A stretch of 33,833 nt of DNA, from contig JADIMF010000012.1 in assembly GCA_017694915.1 (NCBI GenBank), positions 1 through 33,833 of the forward strand, read 5' to 3'. Each line of letters starts with the position of its first letter. The first letter of the stretch is position 1. Source of the DNA: Candidatus Ornithospirochaeta stercoravium. Lineage in GTDB: Bacteria > Spirochaetota > Spirochaetia > Sphaerochaetales > Sphaerochaetaceae. Below are positions 9,050-18,777 of this stretch, in pieces. The translations under genes and the position numbers were made by a program. A model generated the notes under the pieces. That model was not told the origin of the DNA, made no database searches, and was given only the letters and a program-made list of their open reading frames with translations.

Positions 9050-12000
9050 TCATTCGTATTTGAGTATTTCTCTCGGCTTAGAGCCATTCGGAGGACCTAT
9101 TATCCCCCGCTCCTCCATCATCTCTATGATACGCGCGGCTCTGTTATAACCGATCTTCATACGTCTCTGGAGATAGGATGCAGAAGCGTTCTTGCGCTCG
9201 TAGACTATCTGCTTCGCTGTCTCATAGAGAACCTCATCGGAATCCTCATCGGAGACATCAACTTCGATGCCCTCACCATCATCATTCGTCTCAGGTTCTT
9301 CAAAGATATCATCGGCAAGATAGTCAGGAGTGCCATGCTTCTGTGCATAAGAGACGATATCATAAACCTCATCATCGGAGAGGAATGCGCCCTGGATTCT
9401 CTGAAGGCCTATCGTGGAAGGCTCCATAAGAAGCATATCGCCCTTTCCGAGAAGATCCTCAGCACCATTCTCATCGAGTATGATTCTGGAGTTGGTTCCG
9501 GATGAGACTGCAAATGCGATACGCGCAGGGAAGTTATTCTTAATCGTACCTGTAATGACATCCGCAGACGGTCGCTGTGTCGCGAGAATAAGGTGTATAC
9601 CCGCAGCCCTTGCTTTTGCTGCAAGACGGGCAATGTAGTTCTCGATATCCTTTCCGACAGTGGTCATGAGATCTGCGAACTCATCCATTATGAGAACGAT
9701 ATACGGAAGCTTCTCAGCTGGTATGTTCTCATTGCGTATCTTGGCATTAAGGCCCTCTATGTTCCTGACTCCGAACCTGAAGAGCATCTGATAGCGTCTC
9801 TCCATCTCATCAACAAGCCATTTGAGCATCCTCACGACCTTCTTGTCCTCTGTGATGACAGGTGTCAGCAGATGCGGAATACCATTGTATACGGTAAGCT
9901 CAACAACCTTAGGATCAACCATTATGAGGCGGACCTCCTGAGGTGTACGTGTATAGATGAGAGTACAGATCAGTGAGTTGATACATACGGACTTACCAGA
10001 TCCGGTGGTGCCGGCAATGAGCATATGAGGCATCTTTGCCACATCAATCGAGACAGGCTCTCCAGTAATCGTACGTCCGAGAATCATCGGAACACGGAGT
10101 TTCTGGCTCTCCGGATTTCTCTCCATCGCGTTGAGCATATCCTTGAATCCGATGATGGCTCTCTTCTTGTTAGGAACCTCTATACCGACAGCCTGACGTC
10201 CGGGAACAGGCGCAAGTATACGTATATGAACACCTCCGAGGCTGTATGAAAGCTCATCGTAGCGAGATTTGATACGCTGCACCATGACACCTTCGCCGAG
10301 CTTCAGCTCGTACATCGTAACGGTAGGTCCTTTTATTATCGAATCCATCGTAACCGAGACATGGTAATCTGCCAGTGTCTCTACGATTATATCGCCCTGC
10401 TCTTTCGTGAACTCATCGATGTCATTCGATGCCTGAGGATATTCTTTAAGGATATTCTTCGGAGGAGCGCTGTAATGGACTTTCTGACGCCTTGCAATCG
10501 ATGCGTAGCCAAGCTCATTGCTTACAAGTCCTCCGATACCGACAGCATAGAGGAACTCAGTATCCTGAAGAGGTGTACTCTCCTCAGTAGCTGCTGAAGT
10601 TTCCTCCGCTTTCTTTTCCTTATGCTCAGCCTGACGCTTTGCTTTCTTCATCGCTTCTTCTTTCTGAAGTTCCTCGAATGGATCAGTATCATCATCTGCG
10701 GCAACGGTAGGAGCAATTTTCACCTTCGGCGGTTCAGGCACGACCTCATCGCTCTTCATGAAACCTGAAAGCCCAGGTATCTTCTTCTCCACAGGTTCTT
10801 CCTTCACGAAAGTGCTTCCATACAGAGGCTCCTTCTCTGTTTCCGGAACTTCGGCTTCAAATGACTTTGCAGGGAAGGATGAGACACCCTTCTGGTGAGT
10901 CAAGGACTCGAACATCTTGTAACGGGGATGGTCAGGCGAGAGATTCGAAGGCGCGAATGAAGAATCATTCTTTCTCTCCTTCGGTTCTTTCTTCTCGAAT
11001 CCCTTTATCGGGGTTTTCCTCGCGGAGTCGGAAGCGGCTGCATTCTCATTCGCCATATTGATCATCGTCTCAAGCGTAGCTTCAATCATCCCACCTTTCT
11101 GGAATGATTCCGTACGCTTCGGATCATAATGCGTCTCCTCACTCTCCTCCGCTTTCTTCTCATCCTCAGCTTCCCTCTCGAGCTCCTTCTTTATCTCAGG
11201 GAAGACATCGGAAACAGGAGGCATTGAGGCCTTTCTCCTGATCTTCAGAGAATGTCCCGAAGGTGCACTCTCAACGCTCTTCAGCCTCTTCATCCTCGGA
11301 AGCTCACCCACTTCAGGGACATCTACCGGAGCATTCGGATCGATATATCTTCTTACAGGCTCTGCGCCTCTTGTAAGGAAGGAATTCTCATTCTCATCTT
11401 CGACAGCTGAGTTAGTCTCAGATGATTCAGATTCTGTCTTTCCGGCCTTCTTCTCTTCCTTAAGACGGGCCTTCTCCTCCTTAGCCTCTTCCTTCTTTCT
11501 CTTCTTTTCTTCCTTTCTGGCGAATCTCGCTTCCTCTTTCCTCTGCTTTCTCTCCATCTTTTTCTTCATGCGGAGGTATTCCTTATCTTCCTTCTCATGG
11601 ATGGATGAAAGCCCGGATTCAGAAGAATCATCCTCTTCGTCATCACTCTCTTCTTCAGCTTCTTCTGCCTCAGCCCTGCGTCTTTCATCTGCAAGCTCTT
11701 CACGCTTCGCTTTCTTTTCAGCGCGTCTTACAAGACGGGCATCAGCTTTGCCCGCGACGAGCATCAGGATGATATAAAGGAGAGCTTCAAGAAGCACGCA
11801 GAGAAGAAGCAGGCTTGTCTTTTCTGTATTCACACGAGAAAGTATGAACGCAGGATGCGGATTGCCGCTTCTGATATGCGTATATGAAAGCGCTGTGAAG
11901 TATATCAGTGCAATGAACGGCACTGAAAGGAACATCGAGAAACGCTTTTTCTTTCTGAAAATGAGGATAAGGAATCCTTCTAGAGCGAGGAATGCACCGA

Positions 12001-12175
12001 ACGGAACTATGGCAAAGGTTCCACTTCCTATTCCTATATATTCTCCGACCTTAGCTATGAATCCATTGATAGCTGCCGGAAGCGAAGATGCAAGATAATG
12101 AGAAGCCGAGAGAACCGCTCCTATTACGAACGCTGCTATACCCACCGCCAGGGAAAGCCTGTGTTTTCTTTTCAT
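9050..12175 (-). CDS. ftsK: DNA translocase FtsK/SpoIIIE
   Basis: 1041 aa; N-terminal TMs, long charged linker, MLIAGTTGSGKSVCINSLI, IVLIMDEFADLMTTVGKDIE, LATQRPSADVITGTIKNNFPARIAFAVSSGTNSRIILDENGAEDLLGKGDML, C-terminal winged helix (gamma) domain. Confidence 0.96.
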   Translation of the reverse strand: MKRKHRLSLAVGIAAFVIGAVLSASHYLASSLPAAINGFIAKVGEYIGIGSGTFAIVPFGAFLALEGFLILIFRKKKRFSMFLSVPFIALIYFTALSYTHIRSGNPHPAFILSRVNTEKTSLLLLCVLLEALLYIILMLVAGKADARLVRRAEKKAKREELADERRRAEAEEAEEESDDEEDDSSESGLSSIHEKEDKEYLRMKKKMERKQRKEEARFARKEEKKRKKEEAKEEKARLKEEKKAGKTESESSETNSAVEDENENSFLTRGAEPVRRYIDPNAPVDVPEVGELPRMKRLKSVESAPSGHSLKIRRKASMPPVSDVFPEIKKELEREAEDEKKAEESEETHYDPKRTESFQKGGMIEATLETMINMANENAAASDSARKTPIKGFEKKEPKERKNDSSFAPSNLSPDHPRYKMFESLTHQKGVSSFPAKSFEAEVPETEKEPLYGSTFVKEEPVEKKIPGLSGFMKSDEVVPEPPKVKIAPTVAADDDTDPFEELQKEEAMKKAKRQAEHKEKKAEETSAATEESTPLQDTEFLYAVGIGGLVSNELGYASIARRQKVHYSAPPKNILKEYPQASNDIDEFTKEQGDIIVETLADYHVSVTMDSIIKGPTVTMYELKLGEGVMVQRIKSRYDELSYSLGGVHIRILAPVPGRQAVGIEVPNKKRAIIGFKDMLNAMERNPESQKLRVPMILGRTITGEPVSIDVAKMPHMLIAGTTGSGKSVCINSLICTLIYTRTPQEVRLIMVDPKVVELTVYNGIPHLLTPVITEDKKVVRMLKWLVDEMERRYQMLFRFGVRNIEGLNAKIRNENIPAEKLPYIVLIMDEFADLMTTVGKDIENYIARLAAKARAAGIHLILATQRPSADVITGTIKNNFPARIAFAVSSGTNSRIILDENGAEDLLGKGDMLLMEPSTIGLQRIQGAFLSDDEVYDIVSYAQKHGTPDYLADDIFEEPETNDDGEGIEVDVSDEDSDEVLYETAKQIVYERKNASASYLQRRMKIGYNRAARIIEMMEERGIIGPPNGSKPREILKYE

Positions 12176-12819
12176 TTCATCAAATTCCTGAGGACAACCA
12201 TTGTCCTTGCCTCATCAAGATAGGGAACCTTAAGTTTCACTATCTCATCATCGAAGTTCCAGCCCTCTCCCCTAAGAACATCGAGCTCCGACAATGCACT
12301 GTTTCTCTGTCCTTTATACAGAAGAAGAGGCGCATTCTCCTTCAGGAGATTCACCACATCCTCTGCCACATCATAGATAGGATGGAATGCACGGCATGTG
12401 ACTGCATCAAAGCTTCTCTCGGCTTCTTTGATGTCGTAATCGCAGACTTCGGCGTTCTTCAGTCCCGTCCTGACAAGGACTCCCTTAAGGAACCTCGAAC
12501 GACGCTGCATTCTTTCTATAAGCACAAAGTGCCTGTCCGGGAAGAGCATGGAAAGCACGACGCCGGGAAAACCAGCTCCCGATCCCATGTCTGCTATCAC
12601 GGAAGACGCTTCGGTGTTATCAATGAATACCGGATAAGCGGCTGCTGAGTCCAGTATATGCCTTATGACGATCTCATCAGGATCCTTGTCCCCGACCAGC
12701 TTGAGCGAAGGATTGAAAAGGAGAATCTCATCAAGATACAGCCGCATTCTATCAATAAGCTCATCGCTTACCGAAATGCCGATTCTTTCCAATCCTGATG
12801 AAAGAAGCTCCTTATCCAC
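12172..12819 (-). CDS. rsmG: 16S rRNA (guanine-N7)-methyltransferase
   Basis: 215 aa; HILDSAAAYPVF and ADMGSGAGFPGVVLSMLFPDRHFVLIERMQRRSRFL; located next to mnmG. Confidence 0.92.
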   Translation of the reverse strand: MDKELLSSGLERIGISVSDELIDRMRLYLDEILLFNPSLKLVGDKDPDEIVIRHILDSAAAYPVFIDNTEASSVIADMGSGAGFPGVVLSMLFPDRHFVLIERMQRRSRFLKGVLVRTGLKNAEVCDYDIKEAERSFDAVTCRAFHPIYDVAEDVVNLLKENAPLLLYKGQRNSALSELDVLRGEGWNFDDEIVKLKVPYLDEARTMVVLRNLMK

Positions 12820-14611
12820 GTTTTCTGCTCCTTACCGCAACAGACAGAACCGCTATGTCAGTAACACGCACACCTGAAATTCTCGACGCCTGTCCGATTG
12901 AAAGCGGCCTGACTGTCTTAAGCTTCTCTCTCGACTCCGAGGAGATGCCATCAACTGAATCATAATCGAAATCCGAAGGAATCTCCATATTCTCCATTCG
13001 CTTTGCCTTCTCAGCCTCTTTCTCCTGTCTCTGGAGGTATCCTTCGTATTTTATATCCAGCTCCGCCTCAGAAAGAACGGAGTACGGGAATGAGGCGAGA
13101 GCCTCTATATCCAATGCGTGGATATCAGTCTCGGGCATGCGTACAAGATCATAACAGTTCCTGCCATTCATACGTGAATCATGAAGGATTTCCTTCACAT
13201 TCCTTATTGACTCAGTCTTCAGTGAAAGCCTGTCCATCTTGTCTTTAGGAGCAAGTCCAGCATTATACCCGATTGCAGTCAGTCTCTGATCGGCATTGTC
13301 ATGACGAAGCGACAGCCTGTACTCCGCACGCGATGTGAACATCCTGTAAGGCTCTTTTGTGCCTTTAGTGACAAGATCATCTATGAGAACACCGATATAT
13401 GCCTCTGTACGCGACAGTATCACGGGTTTCTCACCCTTCAGGAGCTGTGCGGCATTCATTCCTGCAATAAGTCCCTGTGCAGCAGCTTCCTCGTATCCTG
13501 ATGTGCCGTTTGTCTGGCCAGCGACGAAAAGGCCAGGAAGAATCTTGCTCTCAAGCGATGGATAAAGATCCATCGGATCAAGATAATCATACTCAACCGC
13601 ATAAGCAGGCCTCATGATCTCCGCATGCCTCAGTCCTGGAATCGAATGGATGAAACGATGCTGAACTTCTTCAGGAAGCGATGATGACAGTCCATTGAGA
13701 TACATCTCCTCTGTCCCGACACCCTCAGGCTCCACGAATATCTGATGACGCTCCCTGTCAGGGAAACGAACCACCTTGTCTTCAATGGAAGGACAGTATC
13801 TAGGCCCTTTTCCGATGATCTTCCCTCCATAAAGCGGAGAGCGGTGTATATTCTCCCTTATGATTCTATGTGTCTCATCATTCGTGTATGTGATGTAGCA
13901 TGGAAGAGACGGACGATCGATATGATCCGTATCGAAGGAGAAAGCCTCCATGACATCATCTCCGTTCTGTACTTCCATCTCATCGAGATCGAGTGAGGAG
14001 AAACGTACGCGGCTGGGTGTTCCTGTCTTCATTCTTCCTGTATGGAAGCCAAGTCTTCTGAGGCTGTCCCCCAGCCCGATAGCAGCGCTCTCTCCGAGTC
14101 TTCCGCACGGAGCATCATATTCGCCGATGAAGATCTTTCCATCCATGAATGTACCGGTTGTAAGCACCACGGTCTTTGCGGAAATCTGCCAACCACGCTC
14201 CGTGATAACACCGGCTATGACATTGCCGCTGACGATGAAATCAACAACAGTATCCATGAAAAGATGGAGATGGTGCTCTTTTTCCAGAGTCTCCTTTGCA
14301 AGACGGGAATAGCTGAATTTATCAGCCTGAGCGCGCGGAGCCTGCACTGCAGGACCTCTTCGCCTGTTGAGGATGCGCATCTGTATCATCGTCTTATCGA
14401 TGAGATGGCCCATCTCTCCGCCAAGCGCATCGATTTCCCTCACAAGATTGCCCTTCGCAAGTCCTCCTATCGAAGGATTGCAGCTCATACGCCCTATCGC
14501 ATCCAATGACTGTGTTATAAGAAGTGTCTCAAAACCTTCTCTGGAGAGCGCAAGAGAAGCTTCTATGCCTGCATGCCCTCCGCCTATTACTATCGCATCA
14601 TAATCACGCAT
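12812..14611 (-). CDS. mnmG: tRNA uridine-5-carboxymethylaminomethyl modification enzyme MnmG (GidA)
   Basis: 599 aa; DAIVIGGGHAGIEASLALSREG, SCNPSIGGLAKGNLVREIDALGGEMG, GPRYCPSIEDKVVRF, GLFVAGQTNGTSGYEEAAAQGL, TSRAEYRLSLRHDNAD. Confidence 0.97.
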   Translation of the reverse strand: MRDYDAIVIGGGHAGIEASLALSREGFETLLITQSLDAIGRMSCNPSIGGLAKGNLVREIDALGGEMGHLIDKTMIQMRILNRRRGPAVQAPRAQADKFSYSRLAKETLEKEHHLHLFMDTVVDFIVSGNVIAGVITERGWQISAKTVVLTTGTFMDGKIFIGEYDAPCGRLGESAAIGLGDSLRRLGFHTGRMKTGTPSRVRFSSLDLDEMEVQNGDDVMEAFSFDTDHIDRPSLPCYITYTNDETHRIIRENIHRSPLYGGKIIGKGPRYCPSIEDKVVRFPDRERHQIFVEPEGVGTEEMYLNGLSSSLPEEVQHRFIHSIPGLRHAEIMRPAYAVEYDYLDPMDLYPSLESKILPGLFVAGQTNGTSGYEEAAAQGLIAGMNAAQLLKGEKPVILSRTEAYIGVLIDDLVTKGTKEPYRMFTSRAEYRLSLRHDNADQRLTAIGYNAGLAPKDKMDRLSLKTESIRNVKEILHDSRMNGRNCYDLVRMPETDIHALDIEALASFPYSVLSEAELDIKYEGYLQRQEKEAEKAKRMENMEIPSDFDYDSVDGISSESREKLKTVRPLSIGQASRISGVRVTDIAVLSVAVRSRKRG

Positions 14612-14612
14612 A

Positions 14613-15923
14613 TCATTTACCTAAGCAGAATGAGGAGAAGAGACGTTCAAGCACATCCTCCCCTGTCACCATTCCAGTCAGCTCACCTAGCGACTCAAGC
14701 GCACTCTGAAGATAGAGCGCGATGATATCATAGCCGGAAGAAGCCGAGGCCTCTGCATCCCTGAGAGCAGAAAGCACTGCTGAAAGGTTGTCACGCTGCC
14801 GCTCTGAGTCTATCGAAGGAACGGATGATGAAACAACCCGTCCTTCCATAAGACGTTCGGCCATCTTGTTTATGACCTCATCCAACCCTTCGCCAGTCAT
14901 GGAGGAAAAAGAAGTGGAGCCATCCTTGAGCTTTATGTCTCTCTTTGAATACACGGTGAGTATTGATTCATCCGCAGGAGGGACATCATCTGATGAAGGA
15001 TCTATGACATAGACAACAAGATCCGCATCCTTGATAAGCTCTTCCGTTCTCCTTATTCCCTCCTTCTCGATAAGCCCATCGGTCTCCCTCAGCCCTGCGG
15101 TATCAAAAAGCCTGACAGGAATACCGAGAATCGAGGCATCTGCTTCTATGTAATCCCTTGTAGTACCCTCCTCTGAGGATACAATAGCCCTGTTTTCCTT
15201 AAGAAGTGCATTATATAACGAGCTTTTTCCTGCATTCGTACGCCCTGCGATGACAACCTTCGCACCTTCTGAATACAACCTCGAAGCTGAATAGGTCGAT
15301 ATGATTGCTTCAAGACGGGAGATGATGGAATCAACCTCATCGTAAGGAAATTCCCAGTCCTCCGGAATCTCATCCTCGCCATAATCCAGCTGCACCTCAA
15401 GAGAAGCAAGGATATTGAGGATTCTGTCCTTTATATCATCCGCTTCCCTTTTTATAGATCCCGTGAGACGCGAAAGTGCCTCGGATCCAGCCCGTTCGCT
15501 TTTTGAACGTACGATCTCCTCAACGGCCTCCGCCTCCGTCAGATCCATACGTCCATGCATGAATGCACGGTATGTGAACTCACCCCTCTCCGCCCTGCGT
15601 ATACCGATTGATTCGAGAAGATTCTCGATTGCCCTTATTACAGGAAGGGAGCCATGCGACATGATCTCAAAAGCCTCTTCTGAGGTGTAGCCATGACCTT
15701 TTTCATACTTTATGAGCATCACCTCATCGATATTCCTTCCATTTCCATCATGGATGAATCCATGTATGGCGTGAGATGAAGGGTAAGAAGCAATCTTTCC
15801 CGTGAAATAAGGAGCTATCATTGAAAGGACATTGTCCCCGCTGGCTCTTATTACCGCGATAGCTGATGGGGAAAAAGGAGTAGCAAGTGCATAAATAGGT
15901 TCACCGGTTGTGTAGCAAGGCAT
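14613..15923 (-). CDS. mnmE: tRNA modification GTPase MnmE (TrmE/ThdF)
   Basis: 436 aa; IYALATPFSPSAIAVIRASG, VVIAGRTNAGKSSLYNALLKENRAIVSSEEGTTRDYIEA, C-terminal FCLGK (FCxGK motif). Confidence 0.97.
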   Translation of the reverse strand: MPCYTTGEPIYALATPFSPSAIAVIRASGDNVLSMIAPYFTGKIASYPSSHAIHGFIHDGNGRNIDEVMLIKYEKGHGYTSEEAFEIMSHGSLPVIRAIENLLESIGIRRAERGEFTYRAFMHGRMDLTEAEAVEEIVRSKSERAGSEALSRLTGSIKREADDIKDRILNILASLEVQLDYGEDEIPEDWEFPYDEVDSIISRLEAIISTYSASRLYSEGAKVVIAGRTNAGKSSLYNALLKENRAIVSSEEGTTRDYIEADASILGIPVRLFDTAGLRETDGLIEKEGIRRTEELIKDADLVVYVIDPSSDDVPPADESILTVYSKRDIKLKDGSTSFSSMTGEGLDEVINKMAERLMEGRVVSSSVPSIDSERQRDNLSAVLSALRDAEASASSGYDIIALYLQSALESLGELTGMVTGEDVLERLFSSFCLGK

Positions 15924-15935
15924 ACCGATATACTA

Positions 15936-16979
15936 TTGCAACCCACCCCGATGGGCAATACAATCGCGCTCATGTACGATTTCAGAATGGCGAAGCTCAG
16001 ATCGGAGCTTCTGATGAATATAAGAAAGTATTTCATAGACAAGGATTATCTCGAGGTATCCACCCCGACGCTTTCCCCGTATCTCATTCCAGAGCCTACG
16101 ATAAAGACATTCAGGACGGAGTTCATCAATCCCTTCATGGAAAGGACTTCCCTTTTCATGATTCCCTCTCCAGAGATATTCATGAAGAAGCTGCTTGCGG
16201 CAGGATCCGGATCGATATTCCAGATTTCGCAGTGCTTCCGAAATGCAGAGCAGCTTGGTGATGTTCATAACCCGGAATTCACGATGCTCGAGTACTATAC
16301 CGTGAATGCCGATGAAAAGGATTCCATCGATATAACCCATGACATGATTAAGCATGCCGTTCCATCCACCCTTGATGAGGAGTGGATGCATAACGAGCCT
16401 CTTGTCATATCGATGCATGAGGCGATGATGAAAGCCTGCGCTGTGGACATGGACAAGGCAGAGGATATCGATTACCTGAGAAAAGAAGCTGTGAGACTTT
16501 CACTTCAGTATACAGAGGATGAATCCTGGGACGATACGTTCAACAGGATATTCCTCACATATACAGAACCATGGCTTCCGAAGGACAGGGAGGTATATCT
16601 CACGGACTATCCTGACAAGATAAGGTGCCTTGCGAGGAAATACAGCGACAAGCCATGCAGGAAACGCTGGGAGATGTATATTAAAGGCATCGAGATAGCA
16701 AACTGCTATGACGAGGAGACTGACAAGGAAGAAACGAGAAGATACTTCGAGGATGAGCAGGCATTACTGGAGAAGGAAAGAACGGAAACCGGTGATGAGA
16801 TATCTCCTTCAGATCCCGATTTCCCCTCGCTTACGATACCGAAGTCATCGGGAGGAGCAATGGGACTGGACAGGCTTCTTGCAGTCTCATTGGGGCTGGA
16901 AACGATAGAGCCTTTACTATTGTTTCCTCTTTCTGATATGCTACACACCGTTAAAGCTAATTCGTCTAATCAGAGGTAG
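15936..16979 (+). CDS. epmA: EF-P lysine lysyltransferase (lysyl-tRNA synthetase paralogue, GenX/PoxA/YjeA)
   Basis: Short class II LysRS-like core without OB fold: FIDKDYLEVSTPTL, QISQCFRNAEQLGDVHNPEFTMLEYY, YIKGIEIANCYDEETD, GGAMGLDRLLAVSLG. Track start at 15936 is TTG; ATG at 15951 (MGNTIAL) is an alternative. Directly upstream of efp. Confidence 0.88.
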   Translation: MQPTPMGNTIALMYDFRMAKLRSELLMNIRKYFIDKDYLEVSTPTLSPYLIPEPTIKTFRTEFINPFMERTSLFMIPSPEIFMKKLLAAGSGSIFQISQCFRNAEQLGDVHNPEFTMLEYYTVNADEKDSIDITHDMIKHAVPSTLDEEWMHNEPLVISMHEAMMKACAVDMDKAEDIDYLRKEAVRLSLQYTEDESWDDTFNRIFLTYTEPWLPKDREVYLTDYPDKIRCLARKYSDKPCRKRWEMYIKGIEIANCYDEETDKEETRRYFEDEQALLEKERTETGDEISPSDPDFPSLTIPKSSGGAMGLDRLLAVSLGLETIEPLLLFPLSDMLHTVKANSSNQR

Positions 16980-16984
16980 ATAAT

Positions 16985-17548
16985 ATGATTAAAGCAGGTC
17001 AGATTGACAAGGGAACGGCCCTTCTTATCAAAGGTCAGCCGTTTGTCTGCATCGAACGCGAGTTCGTAAACCCGGGAAAGGGATCAGCATTCGTACGTCT
17101 TAAGCTCAAGAGCCCGGCAACAGGTCAGGTCCTCTCTGAGACAATGAAGAGCCAGGATAACGCAGAGGACATCACGGTAGAGGACAAGGATCTCCAGTAT
17201 CTCTACAACGATGGAGAGAACTTCTATTTCCAGAATACCGACACATTCGATCAGGTCGATGTTCCTATGAAGTCCTTCACTGACTACGAGTACTTCATGA
17301 AGGAAGGCGAGACTTACAGAGCAACATTCTGGGAAGATCAGGTCCTCGACATCATCATTCCTTCAAAGATCGTATTCACAGTTGCAGAAGCTGAGGAAGC
17401 TGTAAAGGGCGATACAGTCCAGGGCGCAACAAAGTATGTTACGACCGAGACAGGACTCCGCGTAAGAGTACCTATCTTCATCAAGCAGGGCGAGAAGATC
17501 AGAGTCAATACGGAGACTAAGGAATATCTCGAAAGAGTTAACAGCTAA
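16985..17548 (+). CDS. efp: Translation elongation factor P
   Basis: 187 aa; IKAGQIDKGTALLIKGQPFVCIEREFVNPGKGSAFVRLKLK...; PGKG tip loop with the modifiable lysine; C-terminal VRVPIFIKQGEKIRVNTETKEYLERV. Confidence 0.97.
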   Translation: MIKAGQIDKGTALLIKGQPFVCIEREFVNPGKGSAFVRLKLKSPATGQVLSETMKSQDNAEDITVEDKDLQYLYNDGENFYFQNTDTFDQVDVPMKSFTDYEYFMKEGETYRATFWEDQVLDIIIPSKIVFTVAEAEEAVKGDTVQGATKYVTTETGLRVRVPIFIKQGEKIRVNTETKEYLERVNS

Positions 17549-17557
17549 CAGCAGATC

Positions 17558-17580
17558 AAGAGCCTCATTGCGAGGCTCTT
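17558..17580 (+). terminator. Rho-independent terminator-like hairpin after efp
   Basis: AAGAGCCTC-ATTGC-GAGGCTCTT, 9-bp perfect stem starting 10 nt after the efp stop, followed by ATATTT. Confidence 0.75.
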
Positions 17581-17637
17581 ATATTTACAGTCTTATATTT
17601 TCAATAACGTAATTTAAACTCCGTATACGGAATAGTT

Positions 17638-18777
17638 TTATTGCCTATCAATTACATAAGCGCTCTCATCGTGACCGGTGCCGGGATAGAAATCAAAGAC
17701 CTTTGCCTTTGTGACTTTGTATCCTGCCATTCTTCCTATATCACGCGCTGCGGTAGCACTGTTGCATGAGACATAGATTATACGCTCGGGTTTCCACGAG
17801 AGGATAAGGGACAGCGCCTCTTCTCCTATACCTGTACGCGGAGGATCGACGATAATCGTCTCTGCCCTCTCCTTGTTCTTTCTTCCCCAGAGTGCAACAT
17901 CGGACGAGAAGGAAACTGCAGACGGCGCATTCTTCTTCGCAAGGTACAGACATTCCCTATCGCGTTCTACGGCAAAGACCTTCCTTCCGCTGTTCTCGAA
18001 AAGTGCCGAGAAAGTACCCACACCGCTATAAAGATCCATTATCGTGTGTCCGATTGCGTTCTCTTCGACGAAAGAGAAAAGATGTGGAAGGAGCGCTGGG
18101 TTTGACTGGAAGAACACCCTTGCAGACACATAATAGCGTATTCCTGAGATGGTTATCGGAATGGCTTTCTCATTAAGCGTTACCTCATCATCACCTTCAA
18201 ATGCGCTTACCTCGCTGTATCCTGTCACCCGATCAACTCTGTTCTGGAACATCTCGGAGCGTCCCTGTTTCATAAGCTCATCCCTGTTCACGGAAAGAAG
18301 ATCATTGAGCTTCCCGGAAAGTGCCGGGCATGATGATATCTCAACAAGCTCAGATGACTTCCTTCCCAGAAATCCTGCACGACGCGAAGAGAAATCAACA
18401 TGGAATCGAGCACGATGCCTATAACCTTCGAAAGAACCATAAACCGTGTCCTCGAATTCAGGAAGCTCTGCAAGCTTTGCAATGCGTCTGAGATTATCCT
18501 TCACGATTTCAGTTTTCAGCAGCGCGCTGTCTTTCTCATCGACTATCTGAAAGCTACAGCCGCCGCAAACAGAGTAATAAGGACATACAGGAGCCCTTCT
18601 CATCTCGGATTTCTCAAGAATCTCCACAGCATCCGCGATGATATATCCGGGTTTCGTCTCTCTGATCTCATACTCCACAAGCTCGCCAGGAAGCGTTCCT
18701 CTTATGAATATCGTCTTACCGTTATCATGGGCAATCCCGATTGCATCGGAAGCCATCTTCTCTATTCTCAAAGCCAC
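17638..18777 (-). CDS. Class I SAM-dependent RNA (uracil-5-) methyltransferase, TrmA/RlmC/RlmD family
   Basis: 379 aa; N-terminal TRAM-like region, Fe-S type CPYYSVCGGCSFQ, DLYSGVGTFSALF, VDPPRTGIGEEAL, IIYVSCNSATAARDI. Confidence 0.9.
   Translation of the reverse strand: MALRIEKMASDAIGIAHDNGKTIFIRGTLPGELVEYEIRETKPGYIIADAVEILEKSEMRRAPVCPYYSVCGGCSFQIVDEKDSALLKTEIVKDNLRRIAKLAELPEFEDTVYGSFEGYRHRARFHVDFSSRRAGFLGRKSSELVEISSCPALSGKLNDLLSVNRDELMKQGRSEMFQNRVDRVTGYSEVSAFEGDDEVTLNEKAIPITISGIRYYVSARVFFQSNPALLPHLFSFVEENAIGHTIMDLYSGVGTFSALFENSGRKVFAVERDRECLYLAKKNAPSAVSFSSDVALWGRKNKERAETIIVDPPRTGIGEEALSLILSWKPERIIYVSCNSATAARDIGRMAGYKVTKAKVFDFYPGTGHDESAYVIDRQ

Noticed and set aside
12088-12648. 186-aa plus-strand ORF across ftsK/rsmG
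   Set aside because: Antisense to rsmG, which has clear motifs; no recognisable domain.
15933-16418. 161-aa minus-strand ORF within epmA
   Set aside because: Antisense to a clear LysRS-like gene; typical shadow ORF.
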